Assembly: GCF_004377485.1 (NCBI RefSeq)
Contig: NZ_SNTY01000014.1
Location: 62,001 to 126,000 of the forward strand
Source: Alkanindiges illinoisensis
GTDB taxonomy: Bacteria > Pseudomonadota > Gammaproteobacteria > Pseudomonadales > Moraxellaceae
Direction of reading: 5' to 3'
Length of the DNA stretch: 64,000 bases
Shown here: positions 26,853 through 37,600 of the stretch, one piece after another
How the letters are laid out: each line of letters opens with the position of its first letter
Position numbering within the stretch: position 1 is the stretch's first letter
Notes under the pieces: model-generated
Databases searched by the model: none
What the model was told of the DNA's origin: nothing
Seen by the model: the letters and a program-made list of their open reading frames with translations, nothing else
Translations under genes and position numbers: made by a program

Positions 26853-27386
26853 ATGAACGTAAATCATCTGCTGGTGGCACTGGTGGCTGCACTGGTGTTT
26901 ATTGTGGGCGGTACGTGGCTTTATACCAGCATATCCAACGAGCAGCACCGTGCCAAGCTGGCCGCAGCGCACGCTGCCATGCAGGATCATTCGCCGGTTT
27001 ATAGCACTGTTCAGGTTAAGATGCAGGGCCAGGGCAGGGAAATTACCTTAAAAGGTGTGTTTGAGTCGGTTGATGCTGAACACTGCTTTAATGAGCAGCA
27101 GAAAAGTTCTTCTTTAATAGGTAACTATCAGCAACGCTGCAATAGTGAGCTAAGCTGTCAGTCCGTTAAGCTGTCATCCTGCAGCACCTTTGTAGAAGCA
27201 AACTATAAGGATATGCTGAATAAAAAACCAGCATCTACACGCTATGTGCATTTACAAAATGCTCAGAACCCGAAAGAGCGCGGTGTACTGGTATTTTGGG
27301 GCTTAAGCAGCAGTGAAGCTGATGATTTTTGTACCCATATGACCAAGCAACGTGTGCCGGAGCAGATTGAAATGGCCTGTATTTAA
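26853..27386 (+). CDS. Unknown membrane-anchored protein, tandem paralogue 1
   Basis: A 177-residue protein with an uncleaved-looking N-terminal membrane helix (LLVALVAALVFIVGGTWLY) and a periplasmic domain. The domain has six or more Cys (EHCFNE, QRCNSELSCQ, SSCS, DFCTHM, MACI) that may form disulfides, and the block LNKKPASTRYVHLQNA followed by GVLVFWGLSSSEADDFC. The next gene is a diverged copy with the same block. I know no family for it. TTTTGGGGAAT before the ATG is a good ribosome site. Confidence 0.6.
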   Translation: MNVNHLLVALVAALVFIVGGTWLYTSISNEQHRAKLAAAHAAMQDHSPVYSTVQVKMQGQGREITLKGVFESVDAEHCFNEQQKSSSLIGNYQQRCNSELSCQSVKLSSCSTFVEANYKDMLNKKPASTRYVHLQNAQNPKERGVLVFWGLSSSEADDFCTHMTKQRVPEQIEMACI

Positions 27387-27450
27387 GAATTACTGGGATG
27401 ATCAATTCAAAGCCTTGTTTTTAATTTATTTCAATAAGTTCTTTTAAACA

Positions 27451-27996
27451 ATGAAATATTTTCTATTTGCGCTATTTGGCGTGGTGTTCTGCTTTATCTG
27501 GTTTCGGGACGATTTTTCCTCACAACCAGCTATGCAGGAAGAAAAAATTGACATGATGGTTCCTGAACTTGCTCTTAAGCCAGAGCAACCTTCAGGGCAA
27601 AAAGTCTATTTAAAGTTCTCAAAAGGCTTTACGGGTGATAATCGACATTTTAATTTTAAGGCTGTTTTTGAATATAATAATATGACCCAGTGTGATCAGG
27701 CATTAAGCAAGCAAAAAGCATTGCCTGCACCAAGCTATTTTATTTGCGGGCCGAATGATCTGTGCCCATCTGTTAAAGATACAAACTACGAGTGCAGCTA
27801 TTATGTGGATGAACAGTATAAGCGCATGCTCAATAAACAGTTTAGTGGAGCACACTTTTTACATATAAAAAATACGATAGCCGCTGAAACCGGGGTATGG
27901 GTATTTTGGGGATTATCCGATGATGAGGCAAAGCAATATTGTGCGTTTTTAATCCAGCAGGAAACGCCAAAAGCGTTAATTAATCATTGTTTTTAA
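27451..27996 (+). CDS. Unknown membrane-anchored protein, tandem paralogue 2
   Basis: A 181-residue protein with an N-terminal hydrophobic segment (YFLFALFGVVFCFIWF) and a periplasmic domain paralogous to the preceding gene. Shared features are KAVFEYNNMTQCDQAL against KGVFESVDAEHCFNEQ, the Cys-rich middle (ICGPNDLCP and YECSYYV), MLNKQFSGAHFLHIKN, and GVWVFWGLSDDEAKQYC, ending in NHCF where the other copy has MACI. The conserved FWGLS-x-x-E-A block is the best search handle. Function unknown. The gene follows its partner by 64 bases, probably in one operon. Confidence 0.6.
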   Translation: MKYFLFALFGVVFCFIWFRDDFSSQPAMQEEKIDMMVPELALKPEQPSGQKVYLKFSKGFTGDNRHFNFKAVFEYNNMTQCDQALSKQKALPAPSYFICGPNDLCPSVKDTNYECSYYVDEQYKRMLNKQFSGAHFLHIKNTIAAETGVWVFWGLSDDEAKQYCAFLIQQETPKALINHCF

Positions 27997-28007
27997 ACAT
28001 GATAAAT

Positions 28008-28032
28008 AAAAAAATAGCAAGCTGACCAGCTT
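28008..28032 (-). terminator. terminator of the ABC transporter gene
   Basis: AAGCT and AGCTT pair around a 4-base loop (28019-28032). On the minus strand GCTA and then seven T residues follow. Confidence 0.55.
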
Positions 28033-28074
28033 GGAGTTGGATTAAAGCTGATCAGCCATTGAGCTATCTTTAAG

Positions 28075-29913
28075 TTAACTCGTTACATCATCTTCCACTA
28101 AGAAACCGCCACTCTGGTGCGCCCAGAGCCGTGCATAAATCCCATTTTTGGCCAGCAGTTCCTGATGAGTGCCCTGTTCCACAATTTGACCCTGATCCAT
28201 CACAATCAGCCGGTCCATGGCCGCAATAGTAGATAACCGATGGGCAATGGCAATCACGGTTTTGCCTTGCATCAGCTTGTACAGGCTATGCTGAATGGCG
28301 GCTTCCACTTCCGAATCCAGTGCGCTAGTGGCTTCATCCAGCAGCAAAATGGGTGCATCTTTCAACATAACCCGTGCAATGGCAATGCGCTGGCGTTGAC
28401 CACCCGACAGTTTAACGCCGCGCTCACCCACATGCGCATCAAACCCAGTGCGGCCATTGGGGTCAGTCAGCTGGGCAATAAACTCATCCGCTTCAGCTTG
28501 CTGGGCAGCCGCAATCAGTTCGGCTTCGCTGGCATCTGGCTTGCCATACAGGATATTTTCACGCACTGAACGATGCAGTAGCGAAGTATCCTGCGTGACC
28601 ATGCCAATCTGGGCGCGCAAGCTGTCTTGGGTAACCTGCGCAATATCCTGCCCATCAATGAGAATACGACCCTGTTGCGGCTCATAGAAATGCAGCAGCA
28701 GATTAATCAGGGTCGATTTACCCGCGCCGGAACGACCCACCAGTCCAATTTTTTCACCTGCCTGAATATCCAGATTCAGGTGAGATAAAATGGGTTTGTC
28801 AGGGCTGTAGGCAAAGCTGACGTTATCAAACTGCACCCGGCTGTGCGTCACTTTTAAGGTGGTAGCATGGGGTTTGTCTTCAATTAGTTGCGGTTTGGTC
28901 AGGGTGTTAATACCATCCTGTACGGTGCCAATATTTTCAAACAGGGATGAAATCTCCCACATGATCCACTGGGCAAAACCATTTAAGCGCAAGGCCATGG
29001 CTGTGGTTGCTGCCACCGCCCCAATGCCCAGCGCTGAATTTGACCACAACCACAGCGCCACACCGGAAGTTGATAAAATCAAAAATGCATTGAGGCACTG
29101 GTTGGTGAGTTGCAGCCAGGTGACCAGCCGCATTTGCGTGTGAACCGTTACCAGAAAATCATCCATGGATTCACGGGCATAATCTGCCTCACGTCCGGCA
29201 TGCGAAAACAGCTTCACGGTTTGAATGTTGGTGTAGGCATCAGTCACCCGGCCCACCATATTGGAGCGGGCATTGGCCTGTGACTTGGCAATGGCACCCA
29301 GACGCGGCAAGAAATAATACATGCTCAGGCTATAGGCAGTGAGCCAGATAAAAAATGGCACCAGCATCCATAGGCTAAATGAACCCATCACCAGACTTAA
29401 GGTAACAAAATACACCAGCATAAAGGCCAGAATATCAGCAGCCAGCATCCACACGTCCCGCACCGCCAGCGAGGTTTGCATCACTTTGGTGGCAATCCGC
29501 CCGGCAAAGTCATCGCTAAAAAAACCAAGGCTTTGACTTAACACCTGGCGGTGAAAGTTCCAGCGCAGCCGCATGGGAAAGGTGCCCAGCAGGCCCTGAT
29601 GCTTGATCAGCGATTGCAGGCCCACCAGCAAAATACTGCCCACAATTATGGCAGCCAGTATGCCCAGACGCATGCCTTCTTTTTGCCATAGCAGGGCAGG
29701 CTCAACATGGCTGAGCCAGTCCACCATTTTGCCCATCATGGCAAACAGCATGGCTTCAAAAATGCCAATAATCGCAGTCAGAACAGTAAGACTAATAATC
29801 AGCCCGCGTGTGCCTTTGGTGGCCTGCCAGATAAAGGCAAAAAACTGTTGCGGTAACAGCGGTGGTGGTGCATCAGGGTAAGGATGAATCCGCTTTTCAA
29901 ACCAGCTAAACAT
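28075..29913 (-). CDS. ABC exporter, fused membrane and ATPase domains
   Basis: A 612-residue half-transporter of the MsbA/lipid-and-drug exporter type. Residues about 30-330 form six membrane helices. The C-terminal ATPase (about 355-600) has Walker A GLVGRSGAGKST, Q-loop VTQDTSLLHRSV, signature LSGGQRQRIAIARV, Walker B APILLLDEATSALD and the switch His in IAIAHRLST. It probably works as a homodimer in the inner membrane. Substrate is unknown; a role as MsbA itself is less likely because no lpxK is adjacent. Single gene with its own terminator. Confidence 0.9.
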   Translation of the reverse strand: MFSWFEKRIHPYPDAPPPLLPQQFFAFIWQATKGTRGLIISLTVLTAIIGIFEAMLFAMMGKMVDWLSHVEPALLWQKEGMRLGILAAIIVGSILLVGLQSLIKHQGLLGTFPMRLRWNFHRQVLSQSLGFFSDDFAGRIATKVMQTSLAVRDVWMLAADILAFMLVYFVTLSLVMGSFSLWMLVPFFIWLTAYSLSMYYFLPRLGAIAKSQANARSNMVGRVTDAYTNIQTVKLFSHAGREADYARESMDDFLVTVHTQMRLVTWLQLTNQCLNAFLILSTSGVALWLWSNSALGIGAVAATTAMALRLNGFAQWIMWEISSLFENIGTVQDGINTLTKPQLIEDKPHATTLKVTHSRVQFDNVSFAYSPDKPILSHLNLDIQAGEKIGLVGRSGAGKSTLINLLLHFYEPQQGRILIDGQDIAQVTQDSLRAQIGMVTQDTSLLHRSVRENILYGKPDASEAELIAAAQQAEADEFIAQLTDPNGRTGFDAHVGERGVKLSGGQRQRIAIARVMLKDAPILLLDEATSALDSEVEAAIQHSLYKLMQGKTVIAIAHRLSTIAAMDRLIVMDQGQIVEQGTHQELLAKNGIYARLWAHQSGGFLVEDDVTS

Positions 29914-30217
29914 GAAATGTCCTTGAAATTGTGTAACGCGATAAGCCTGAAATCAAGATAGCGAATAACGCCAGTCGGCTCATGCCGTGTTAACTGATCA
30001 ATGCAGCATTAATGAATGAAAGACCTGCACAACATTCTTGTTATTACGAGAGTGCAGAGAGAGTTTAATGATAAACCCTGTTTTAAATGATTATAGTCTT
30101 TAATAACCCATCAGGTTTAACAGAAAACCTAAAATTACAATGTATGAAAACGGGCTAATCACAACCAGTCACTGCGACTGTAATTATGATTTGCCCGCTT
30201 GCGGTTAATACGCAGGC
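29914..30217. other. AT-rich intergenic region
   Basis: No gene is visible. It should carry the promoter of the ABC exporter on its left side. A short inverted repeat AGGTTT/AAACCT (30113-30130) may end the transcript of the gene at 30218-30721, but the arms are weak. Confidence 0.4.
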
Positions 30218-30721
30218 TTACTGTTTTTTTTGCTGCTGTTGCATTTGCTTGGCCAGTTTATAGCTGTCTTCCACATGGGTCAGGGCAATTTTTTTGAGGA
30301 TTTGGTAACCCAGTGTGGCTGCCACAATCTGCCCACCTAATGGTACAAACTTGGTCACCTGCTTGGTCAGGATTTTCCCGGCGAAACCGCTAAGGCTCTT
30401 GCGCGCCACGGCACGGGTAGTGACCAGACCCGCAAACTGAATACCACGCTTACGCAATGCATTCCAGTGAACCTGACGGGTTTTGGGGTCATACACGGCA
30501 ATTTGTTCTGGTTCCAGCCCAAACTTGGCATTGATTTGCGGCAGCAATACGCTGAGCACGCTGGTATCAATCACTACATCCAGAAAAGGCACTGGAACTA
30601 CGGCAGCCCCGGCAGAAATCCAGGCGCGTTTCTTGACCAGATCAATACATTCACGGCGAATCAGTTCCAGATCCAGTGTTGGACTAATCAGGTGCTCATC
30701 GGCATTTTTGGCAGTTGTCAT
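30218..30721 (-). CDS. DUF697-like protein of unknown function
   Basis: A 167-residue protein. After a polar start there is a hydrophobic stretch ISAGAAVVPVPFLDVVIDTS and LLPQINAKFGLE, similar to the membrane-associated helices of DUF697/YcjF-type proteins. A second hydrophobic, Gly-rich part follows (VPLGGQIVAATLGYQIL), and the end is Gln- and Lys-rich (QMQQQQKKQ). The ATG at 30721 is chosen because GGAG lies 6-7 bases upstream; a longer start at 30805 lacks a ribosome site. The family link is tentative and no activity is proposed. Confidence 0.55.
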   Translation of the reverse strand: MTTAKNADEHLISPTLDLELIRRECIDLVKKRAWISAGAAVVPVPFLDVVIDTSVLSVLLPQINAKFGLEPEQIAVYDPKTRQVHWNALRKRGIQFAGLVTTRAVARKSLSGFAGKILTKQVTKFVPLGGQIVAATLGYQILKKIALTHVEDSYKLAKQMQQQQKKQ

Positions 30722-30951
30722 TTTTTCTCCACGGTGGTTAGAAAAACAGTTATTAAAAATATAAAAAGGCTGATCATCTGGTGTGCAAAGCCCGGCTTTA
30801 AGCAAAGCTCAGCTTATATAACATCCGGTATAAACCAGCCAAATAAATGGATGCACTAAACGCTTGCTCATAAAGTGCCACAAAACCAGTGGCTTGAATT
30901 AAGGATTCGTTTAGTGTTCCTGATAATCTTTGTAAATGTTCAAAGGCAATG

Positions 30952-31119
30952 CTAAATGCGCCTGAAAAAATGGTAATTATGAAACAGCAGCGCCAGTGTT
31001 TTTAGCGTATTCCAGAGCAACAAAACCAGCGCAAATGAGTTAAGATAAGGCGCAGCAAACAGGGAAGGTTGCAACAATGCCAAGGCCGTATTGCTGTTTG
31101 TTATTTGATCCATTTTCAT
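30952..31119 (-). CDS. Possible small membrane protein (55 residues)
   Basis: A short frame in the gap before recC, on the opposite strand: MKMDQITNSNTALALLQPSL, then a hydrophobic segment LNSFALVLLLWNTLKTLALL and an ending HNYHFFRRI. One membrane helix flanked by basic residues is protein-like, and the frame lies just at the divergent promoter of recC. The ribosome site is weak (AGGA about 12 bases upstream), so this remains uncertain. Confidence 0.35.
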   Translation of the reverse strand: MKMDQITNSNTALALLQPSLFAAPYLNSFALVLLLWNTLKTLALLFHNYHFFRRI

Positions 31120-31142
31120 TCAAGGCGGTGTCCTGATTAGCC

Positions 31143-34100
31143 ATGCTTAACATTACCCAAAGTCAGCGCATTGATCTGCTGTTTGCAGCCATGCAGGACT
31201 TTTTTGCCGCGCATCCGGTGGGGGTGCTTGAGGCACAGCAGGTGATTGTGCCGTCGCACGGGGTTGGGGTATGGCTGCGTTATCAACTGGCCAGCCAGCA
31301 GGGCATTAGCGCGCGCTTAAATACTGACTTTTTTGGGACATATCAGTGGACGCTGTATCGGCGTGTATTGGGCAACCATATTCCGCGCAGTGCGCCGTTT
31401 GCGCGGCAAGTGATTCAATGGAAGCTGTTTGCCTATTTTCTGGCAGTGCTCAAGCAGCCTGAGCAATATGAACAGGCACAGCAGGTATTAAAGCCTTTAT
31501 TTGAGCGGCTGCAACATCATTCAGCAAATCCGGCCAAGAACCAGCAGCGCCTGTTGTGGAAAATGGCTGAACACATTGCGCAGGTATTTGCCAATTATGT
31601 GCTGTATCGGCCTGACTGGCTGGTACACTGGGGCAAAGGCCAGTTACTGGATATGATTCCGGTGATTCAGAATATGGATGCCAAAACCCCGGAATGGCTA
31701 CTGCAACGCTACAGCGACATGGAATTGTGGCAGCAGTTTTTATGGCAAACCCTGTTTAGTGAAGACTTTGAAAAGCACCAGAATATCCGGCGCAATTTCT
31801 GGCAGATACTGGATCAGAATCCGGCCAAGCGCAAGGTGCTGCCTAAAAGCCTGACCGTGTTTACCGTGCTGCAATTGCCGCCGTCCGAGTTTACTTTTCT
31901 CAAGGAACTGGCGCGCTATATTGATATCCAGTTTTTGCATTACAACCCCTCGCAGGAATACTGGGCAGATAGCGTTGATCCGTTATGGCTCAAGCAATTT
32001 GAACTTAAAAATCCCAAGGCAGCCGCCCTGTTTGATAGCCGTCATCCGCTCTTGACACGTATGGGCAAGCAGGCGCGTGATATTTTTGCACTGCTGGCTG
32101 AATTGTCCGGCAATGATGTCAGCCATCAGGGCGAATGGCTGGATCTGTTTCCGGCTTATTTTCCCAATACCCTGCTGGGACAAATCCAGCATGACGTGCT
32201 GCATCTGGTGCAACCGCAAAAACATGGTTTTAAATTGCAGGCACAGGATGATTCCATTCAGGTACATGCCTGCCATTCGCCATTGCGCCAGCTGGAAGTG
32301 CTGCGTGAACAACTGATGGGCTGGCTCAGTGCGGACAAGACCCGCAAGCCGGCAGACATTGTGGTATTTGTGCCCAACCTCAATGAAATTGCGCCGCTGG
32401 TACGCACGGTGTTTTCTGCGCAAAGCGGCATGTTTTTACCCGTGCATATTACCGGGGTGGCACAGGCAGATGCCGAACAGTTATGGCAAGCCATTACCGG
32501 ACGTTATTATTTGCTGGATGGGCGTTTTAGTGTTGAGGATTTGCTGGACTGGCTGGGTCTGGAAGCGGTACAGGAGTTGTATGCCTTAAACCGTGAAGAC
32601 GTACAGCGTCTGGGTGAGCTATTAGCAGATGCCGGTTTTCGGCGTGGTTTTGATGGCGCACACTTGCGTGAAACACTGGCAGATGGCGACCATGACACCC
32701 GCTTTACCCTGGAGTTTGCCTTAAACCGCCTGATGCTGGGTATTGCCATGCCAGTGCAGGCTGTCCATGCAGGCGTGCTGGCCTACGAGGGCGTTGGGCG
32801 ACAGGATTTTGAGCTACTGGCCAAGTTATCCCGGATTTATCAGGATTTGGACATCCGGCGCCACTGGCTTAAAACCCACAATAAATCACAGCATCAAAGT
32901 CTACAGGACTGGCTCAGCCTGCTGCGTGAAGAACTCAGCAGTGACTTTGATCATACCACTGGCACAATTGGCGGCAAGGGGGTGGCCTGTGCGCTGGATG
33001 AACTGCAGCACAGTCTGGATTTAACCCAAAGCTCGCAGCTCAACCTGCCATTCCGTTTTGTGCTGGATGAGGTGGGGCAAATTCTGGAACAGGCACCACC
33101 CGGTTCGGTGCCAACCGGAAAAATTACCTTTAGCCGACTAGGCACGTTGCGTCCGCTGCCGTATAAACTGGTGGTGATGCTTAATCTGGACAGTGGCCTG
33201 TTTCCTGCACGCGACACCAAAAACACTTTTGATTTGATGAGCGTAATGCCTGCACAGCGCGGTGACCGTTCGCGCCTGATTGATGAGCAGGGCGCTTTTC
33301 TGGATGGCCTGCTGCTGGCGCAGGAAGCCTGCTGGCTATTTTACAATGGATTTGACGTGAGCGATACCCAGCCGCGCCAGCCGTCCGGCACCTTGCAGGA
33401 ACTGATTGAATTTATCCGTGACATGCTGGAAACACCGGACATGCTGTATGCACACATCGTGCATTATCATACGCTGGAACCGTTTGAGCTAATGAATTTT
33501 CAGGCTCGAACAACTGATCCAGATGTTACTTCTGGTGAGGGGAAAAACCAGTTCAGTCATACCAAGCCGCGCAGTTATCAGGGCACCTGGTCAACGGTGG
33601 CCGCCAACCTGCAACAGCAATTCCCGGCGGTCAAGTGGCTGGATCAGGACTTGATTCATGAGTCGCAGGGATTACTGTCGCTAGAGCGTATTATTCGCCA
33701 GTTGTGCCGTCCGGCCAGCCATTTTTTAAGCCAGAGCCGCGTGCAGCAAATTGCCCGGCAGGACTTGCCCGCCATTTTTGAGCCCCTAAGCCTGAACAAG
33801 CTGGATGAATATCATATTCGCGCATTACATCAGCAGCAGCCGGATCAACTGGCACAGGGACACTTGCAGGCCATTTTGCCCGTCGGCAGTGCGGCCATGG
33901 CCTACTGGAAAAAAAGTCAGTTGGAAGCCGCCCGTAACCGGCAGCGCCTGCGCCGTTATGGCGAGCAGGAAACACCACTCACCGAACGGGTGTTAATGCT
34001 TGAACCATGGCAGTTGCTGGTACAGGTGCCAGCGGATGAACAATGTCAGCTCTGGTTAAGCCAGTATCCTTATAAACAAAAAGGCCAGCGCCAGTTGCGT

Positions 34101-34571
34101 TACTGGCTGGAACATCTGGCCTGGCATATCCAGCGCAACACGCAAGCAACCGATGTGCAACAGGGCATTGGCCAGCGCATCATTGTGCTCAGTGATAGCA
34201 CGCTGATTTATCAACCTATCACCGCTATTGACGCCAGTGCGCAGTTGCTCAAATGGCTGAATGTCTGGCAACAGGCCAGTTGTGCGCCGTGGGTGTTGCC
34301 ACCCAATCTGGTGCTGCATGCATCCGGGGTGCATTATGATGCCGAACAGCAGCACGCCAGCATTAAAAATCTGGATGGCCTGTGCAAGACATGGCTGGAG
34401 GGCAACAGTTTCTGGCCAGTGCAGGAACAGGAAGATTGCGCCCAGCACCGTGACTGGCAACTGATTTTGCGTGGACAGGATGCGGGGCAGCTATTTGCTG
34501 AGTTTATGCAGCAGCATGCGATTGTGCTGTATCAACCGATTAAACAGTTCAGTCAGGTGCTTAATCAATGA
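31143..34571 (+). CDS. recC: Exodeoxyribonuclease V subunit gamma RecC
   Basis: A 1142-residue subunit of the RecBCD helicase-nuclease that repairs double-strand breaks and recognises Chi. Visible RecC features are IVPSHGVGVWLRYQLA with GISARLNTDFF near the start, the inactivated helicase-like core (FLKELARYIDIQFLHYNPSQ, CHSPLRQLEVLREQL), VTFSRLGTLRPLP-type segments (here GKITFSRLGTLRPLPYKLVV) and MLNLDSGLFPARD. Length is close to the E. coli protein. First of recC-recB-recD on one strand; recB follows 30-40 bases later. Confidence 0.95.
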   Translation: MLNITQSQRIDLLFAAMQDFFAAHPVGVLEAQQVIVPSHGVGVWLRYQLASQQGISARLNTDFFGTYQWTLYRRVLGNHIPRSAPFARQVIQWKLFAYFLAVLKQPEQYEQAQQVLKPLFERLQHHSANPAKNQQRLLWKMAEHIAQVFANYVLYRPDWLVHWGKGQLLDMIPVIQNMDAKTPEWLLQRYSDMELWQQFLWQTLFSEDFEKHQNIRRNFWQILDQNPAKRKVLPKSLTVFTVLQLPPSEFTFLKELARYIDIQFLHYNPSQEYWADSVDPLWLKQFELKNPKAAALFDSRHPLLTRMGKQARDIFALLAELSGNDVSHQGEWLDLFPAYFPNTLLGQIQHDVLHLVQPQKHGFKLQAQDDSIQVHACHSPLRQLEVLREQLMGWLSADKTRKPADIVVFVPNLNEIAPLVRTVFSAQSGMFLPVHITGVAQADAEQLWQAITGRYYLLDGRFSVEDLLDWLGLEAVQELYALNREDVQRLGELLADAGFRRGFDGAHLRETLADGDHDTRFTLEFALNRLMLGIAMPVQAVHAGVLAYEGVGRQDFELLAKLSRIYQDLDIRRHWLKTHNKSQHQSLQDWLSLLREELSSDFDHTTGTIGGKGVACALDELQHSLDLTQSSQLNLPFRFVLDEVGQILEQAPPGSVPTGKITFSRLGTLRPLPYKLVVMLNLDSGLFPARDTKNTFDLMSVMPAQRGDRSRLIDEQGAFLDGLLLAQEACWLFYNGFDVSDTQPRQPSGTLQELIEFIRDMLETPDMLYAHIVHYHTLEPFELMNFQARTTDPDVTSGEGKNQFSHTKPRSYQGTWSTVAANLQQQFPAVKWLDQDLIHESQGLLSLERIIRQLCRPASHFLSQSRVQQIARQDLPAIFEPLSLNKLDEYHIRALHQQQPDQLAQGHLQAILPVGSAAMAYWKKSQLEAARNRQRLRRYGEQETPLTERVLMLEPWQLLVQVPADEQCQLWLSQYPYKQKGQRQLRYWLEHLAWHIQRNTQATDVQQGIGQRIIVLSDSTLIYQPITAIDASAQLLKWLNVWQQASCAPWVLPPNLVLHASGVHYDAEQQHASIKNLDGLCKTWLEGNSFWPVQEQEDCAQHRDWQLILRGQDAGQLFAEFMQQHAIVLYQPIKQFSQVLNQ

Positions 34572-34610
34572 TCGTGACCATTAGGGGATTTAATTCAGGC
34601 TGTGCATGCC

Positions 34611-37600
34611 ATGAATAGTCAGGTTCAGCCGCAGGCAATCATTCCGCCAACCCCGGCCATTGACCTTGGTCTCAATGGGATTCACCTGATTGAAGCCTCG
34701 GCAGGCACTGGCAAAACCTGGACACTCTCCACCCTGATGGTGCGTTTTATTGTTGAAGGCGAATACCTGACCCGCCAGATTATTGCCACGACGTTTACCC
34801 GTGCTGCTGCTGCCGAGCTAAAACTGCGTATCCGCAAGCGGTTTGAGGATTTTCGCAGTCTGTTTCACCGGGCCATTGAAAATCATGCTGAAGTATTACA
34901 ACACATGCAGGCTGAGCAGGACTGGCTGGCCGTGTATTTGCTACAAAAGCTGGATGTCGGGCAGCTCAACCATGCCAGAAACCGTCTGCAACTGGCACTG
35001 GACAGTTTTGATGAGCTGTTTGTGGGCACGCTGGACAGTTTTTGCCAGAAATTGCTGAATGAATTTGCCTTTGATAGCGGCCAGCATGAAATCCTGCAAA
35101 TCAGTGAACAGGAAGCCGAAGCCTGCTATCAGGTGATGCACGATGCCTTGCGCCAGTGGCGTAGCCGTCAGCCTGCGCGCATCATTGAACTATTGGTGCT
35201 CACCGACCAGCTCAAAGACGTGGAAGACTATCGCGGTAGCATTACCACCGTGCTGAACTTTTTATCCGCACAATTGCAGCCGGTGGAAATGCCAGTGATC
35301 GACTGGCAATTATTTGAGCAGACCGAGCAGCAATTAAAACAATGTGACTGGTCAACCCTGACTGCATTTTTACAGCCCGATGGCGAATACCACAGTAAGC
35401 TGGTGAAGAATCGCGCTTTTAGCAATAATGCGCAGGTCTTTCCGGGAATTTTAGCGGCATTGCAGAACAACCTGCTGGATTATTTGTGCCAGCTCAATGC
35501 CGACAGTGCTGAATATCGCTGGCTGGAAGGCTTTGCCAAGATTGATGGCCAGTTTAAAAAGGCCGATGACGCCCTTAAGCAGCAATTTATCAGCCTGCCT
35601 GCCTGTCAGCTGCTGATGCAGGTTCAGCACTGTATGCTGCATTTGCAGGATAGTCTGGAACAAATTTCCCAGCATACGCATTATTTTGTCAGCCAGATGG
35701 TGCGCCAGCAACTGCCGCAGATTTTAAGCGAACGCGGCGAAACCACCTTTTCCCAGCAAATGCGCGTGCTGGCCGATGTGCTGCAACAGGATGCCAGCCA
35801 AAGTCTGGCGCAGCATATCCAGCACCGTTATCCGGTGGCACTGGTGGATGAGTTTCAGGACACCAATTTTGATCAGGATCGCGTGATTGCATATATCTGG
35901 CGGCAGCCTGTGCAATCCATGAATCAGCCTGCTAAATCTCCTGTAGTGCTTGAACAAGATTCTGGCCGTCTTGCAGCGCAGAATGCCTTAGGACCGGGCA
36001 GTGCTTTGCTTAATCCTCGCCTGCTCGAGCAAAGCTCTCGCCTTGCGAGCGGACAGGACAGTGTCCAGTTTAATCCGCGCTCATGCCTCGTGTTAGTCGG
36101 TGATCCCAAGCAGGCCATTTATGGTTTTCGTGGCGGGGACATGCTCACCTATCAGCGCGCCAAAACGCAGGTCATACAGCATGGCGGGCAGCAACATTTT
36201 TTACGCTTTAACCATCGTTCCATTGCGCCATTGGTGTCAGCGGTAGACCGCCTGTTTCAGTTTAATCCCGAGTTTGGCGAGCAGGTACAATATCAGCCCG
36301 TCGAAGCCGGTGGCCGCAATCACACTGAGCTGCGTGATGGCGATGACATCAATCATGTGCCCTTGCGCCTATTGTGTGTTGAAGACCAAAAAACCGAGTT
36401 TGAACAGGTGGCGTGGCAAATCATTCATTTGCTGCAAGCAAGCCATAGCGGGCAAGTGCAAATTAAGCATCATGACCAGTTTGAGCCCATTAGCCCCAGC
36501 CATATTGCGGTGCTATGCCGTTCCAACAGCCAACTGGATAAGGTTCAGGCCGTGTTACAACAGGCTAAAGTGCCGGTATGGCGTGGTTCACGCTTAAGTA
36601 TTTTCCAGACCACGCTGGCCGAAGACATTGTGGCGCTCATGCAGGTGATGCTGGCGCCGTACCATGAAGGCCGTTTGCGACGTGCACTGGCCGGTAGCCT
36701 GATTGGTAAAACCTTAAAGGCACTGGTGCAACTCGAGCAGCAGCCCGATGAGCTGGCACGCTTGCAGGGCCTGTTTTTTAGTCTGGGTGAACGCTGGTAC
36801 CGGGCTGGATTTCTGGCAGCCTGGCAGCAGCTGAGTGAAGCCTTTGACATCTGGCCGCAATTGTCGCGGCAGCCCAATGCCGAACGGCTGGTGGTAAATT
36901 TGCGCCATTTGATTGAAGTGATTCACCAGCAAAGTGAAAAAATTCAGGGCCAGCATCACTTGCTGGCGTGGCTGATGCGCCAGATGAGCCAGCCGGGTCA
37001 GCGCGAATGGGAGCTGGAGCGCAGGCTGTCCGGCGAGCAGGGCGTACAGCTGATGACCATTCATAAATCCAAGGGGCTTGAGTTTCCCATTGTGTTTGTG
37101 GCAGGGCTTGATCCGGCAAAGGGTGGACAAAAATCCAGCATTATTTTTTATGAAGAGAACCAGCAGCGCATGTTATCGTTTTCCAGCCGTAATGCTGCCC
37201 AGCTGGAAGCCCATCAGCAACGTGAACAGGCCGAACTGCGCCGCCTGATTTATGTGGCGCTCACCCGTGCCAGCATGCGCCTGTATGTGATTGCACCACC
37301 TGCACCGGGCAAGGATGGCAAAACCAAAGACGCCACAATCAAGGGCGCACTGTATCACTGGCTACCTGTCGCACGCGAGGGCTGGAGCGACCCCAATACC
37401 TTGGTACAGGATGGCCTCTTTGAATGTCCGCAATTTATTTATAAACAGCTGAGCAGCCATGTAGATATTGATGCACGGCCAGTGCCCAGCCACCGGGTGT
37501 ATGCCTGGGGCCTGACCAGTTTTAGCCAGTTGTCACGCCATCAAAAAATGCTGCCCATCTTAGTGGAACAATCGGGTCATCAACCATTAAGTGACATGGT

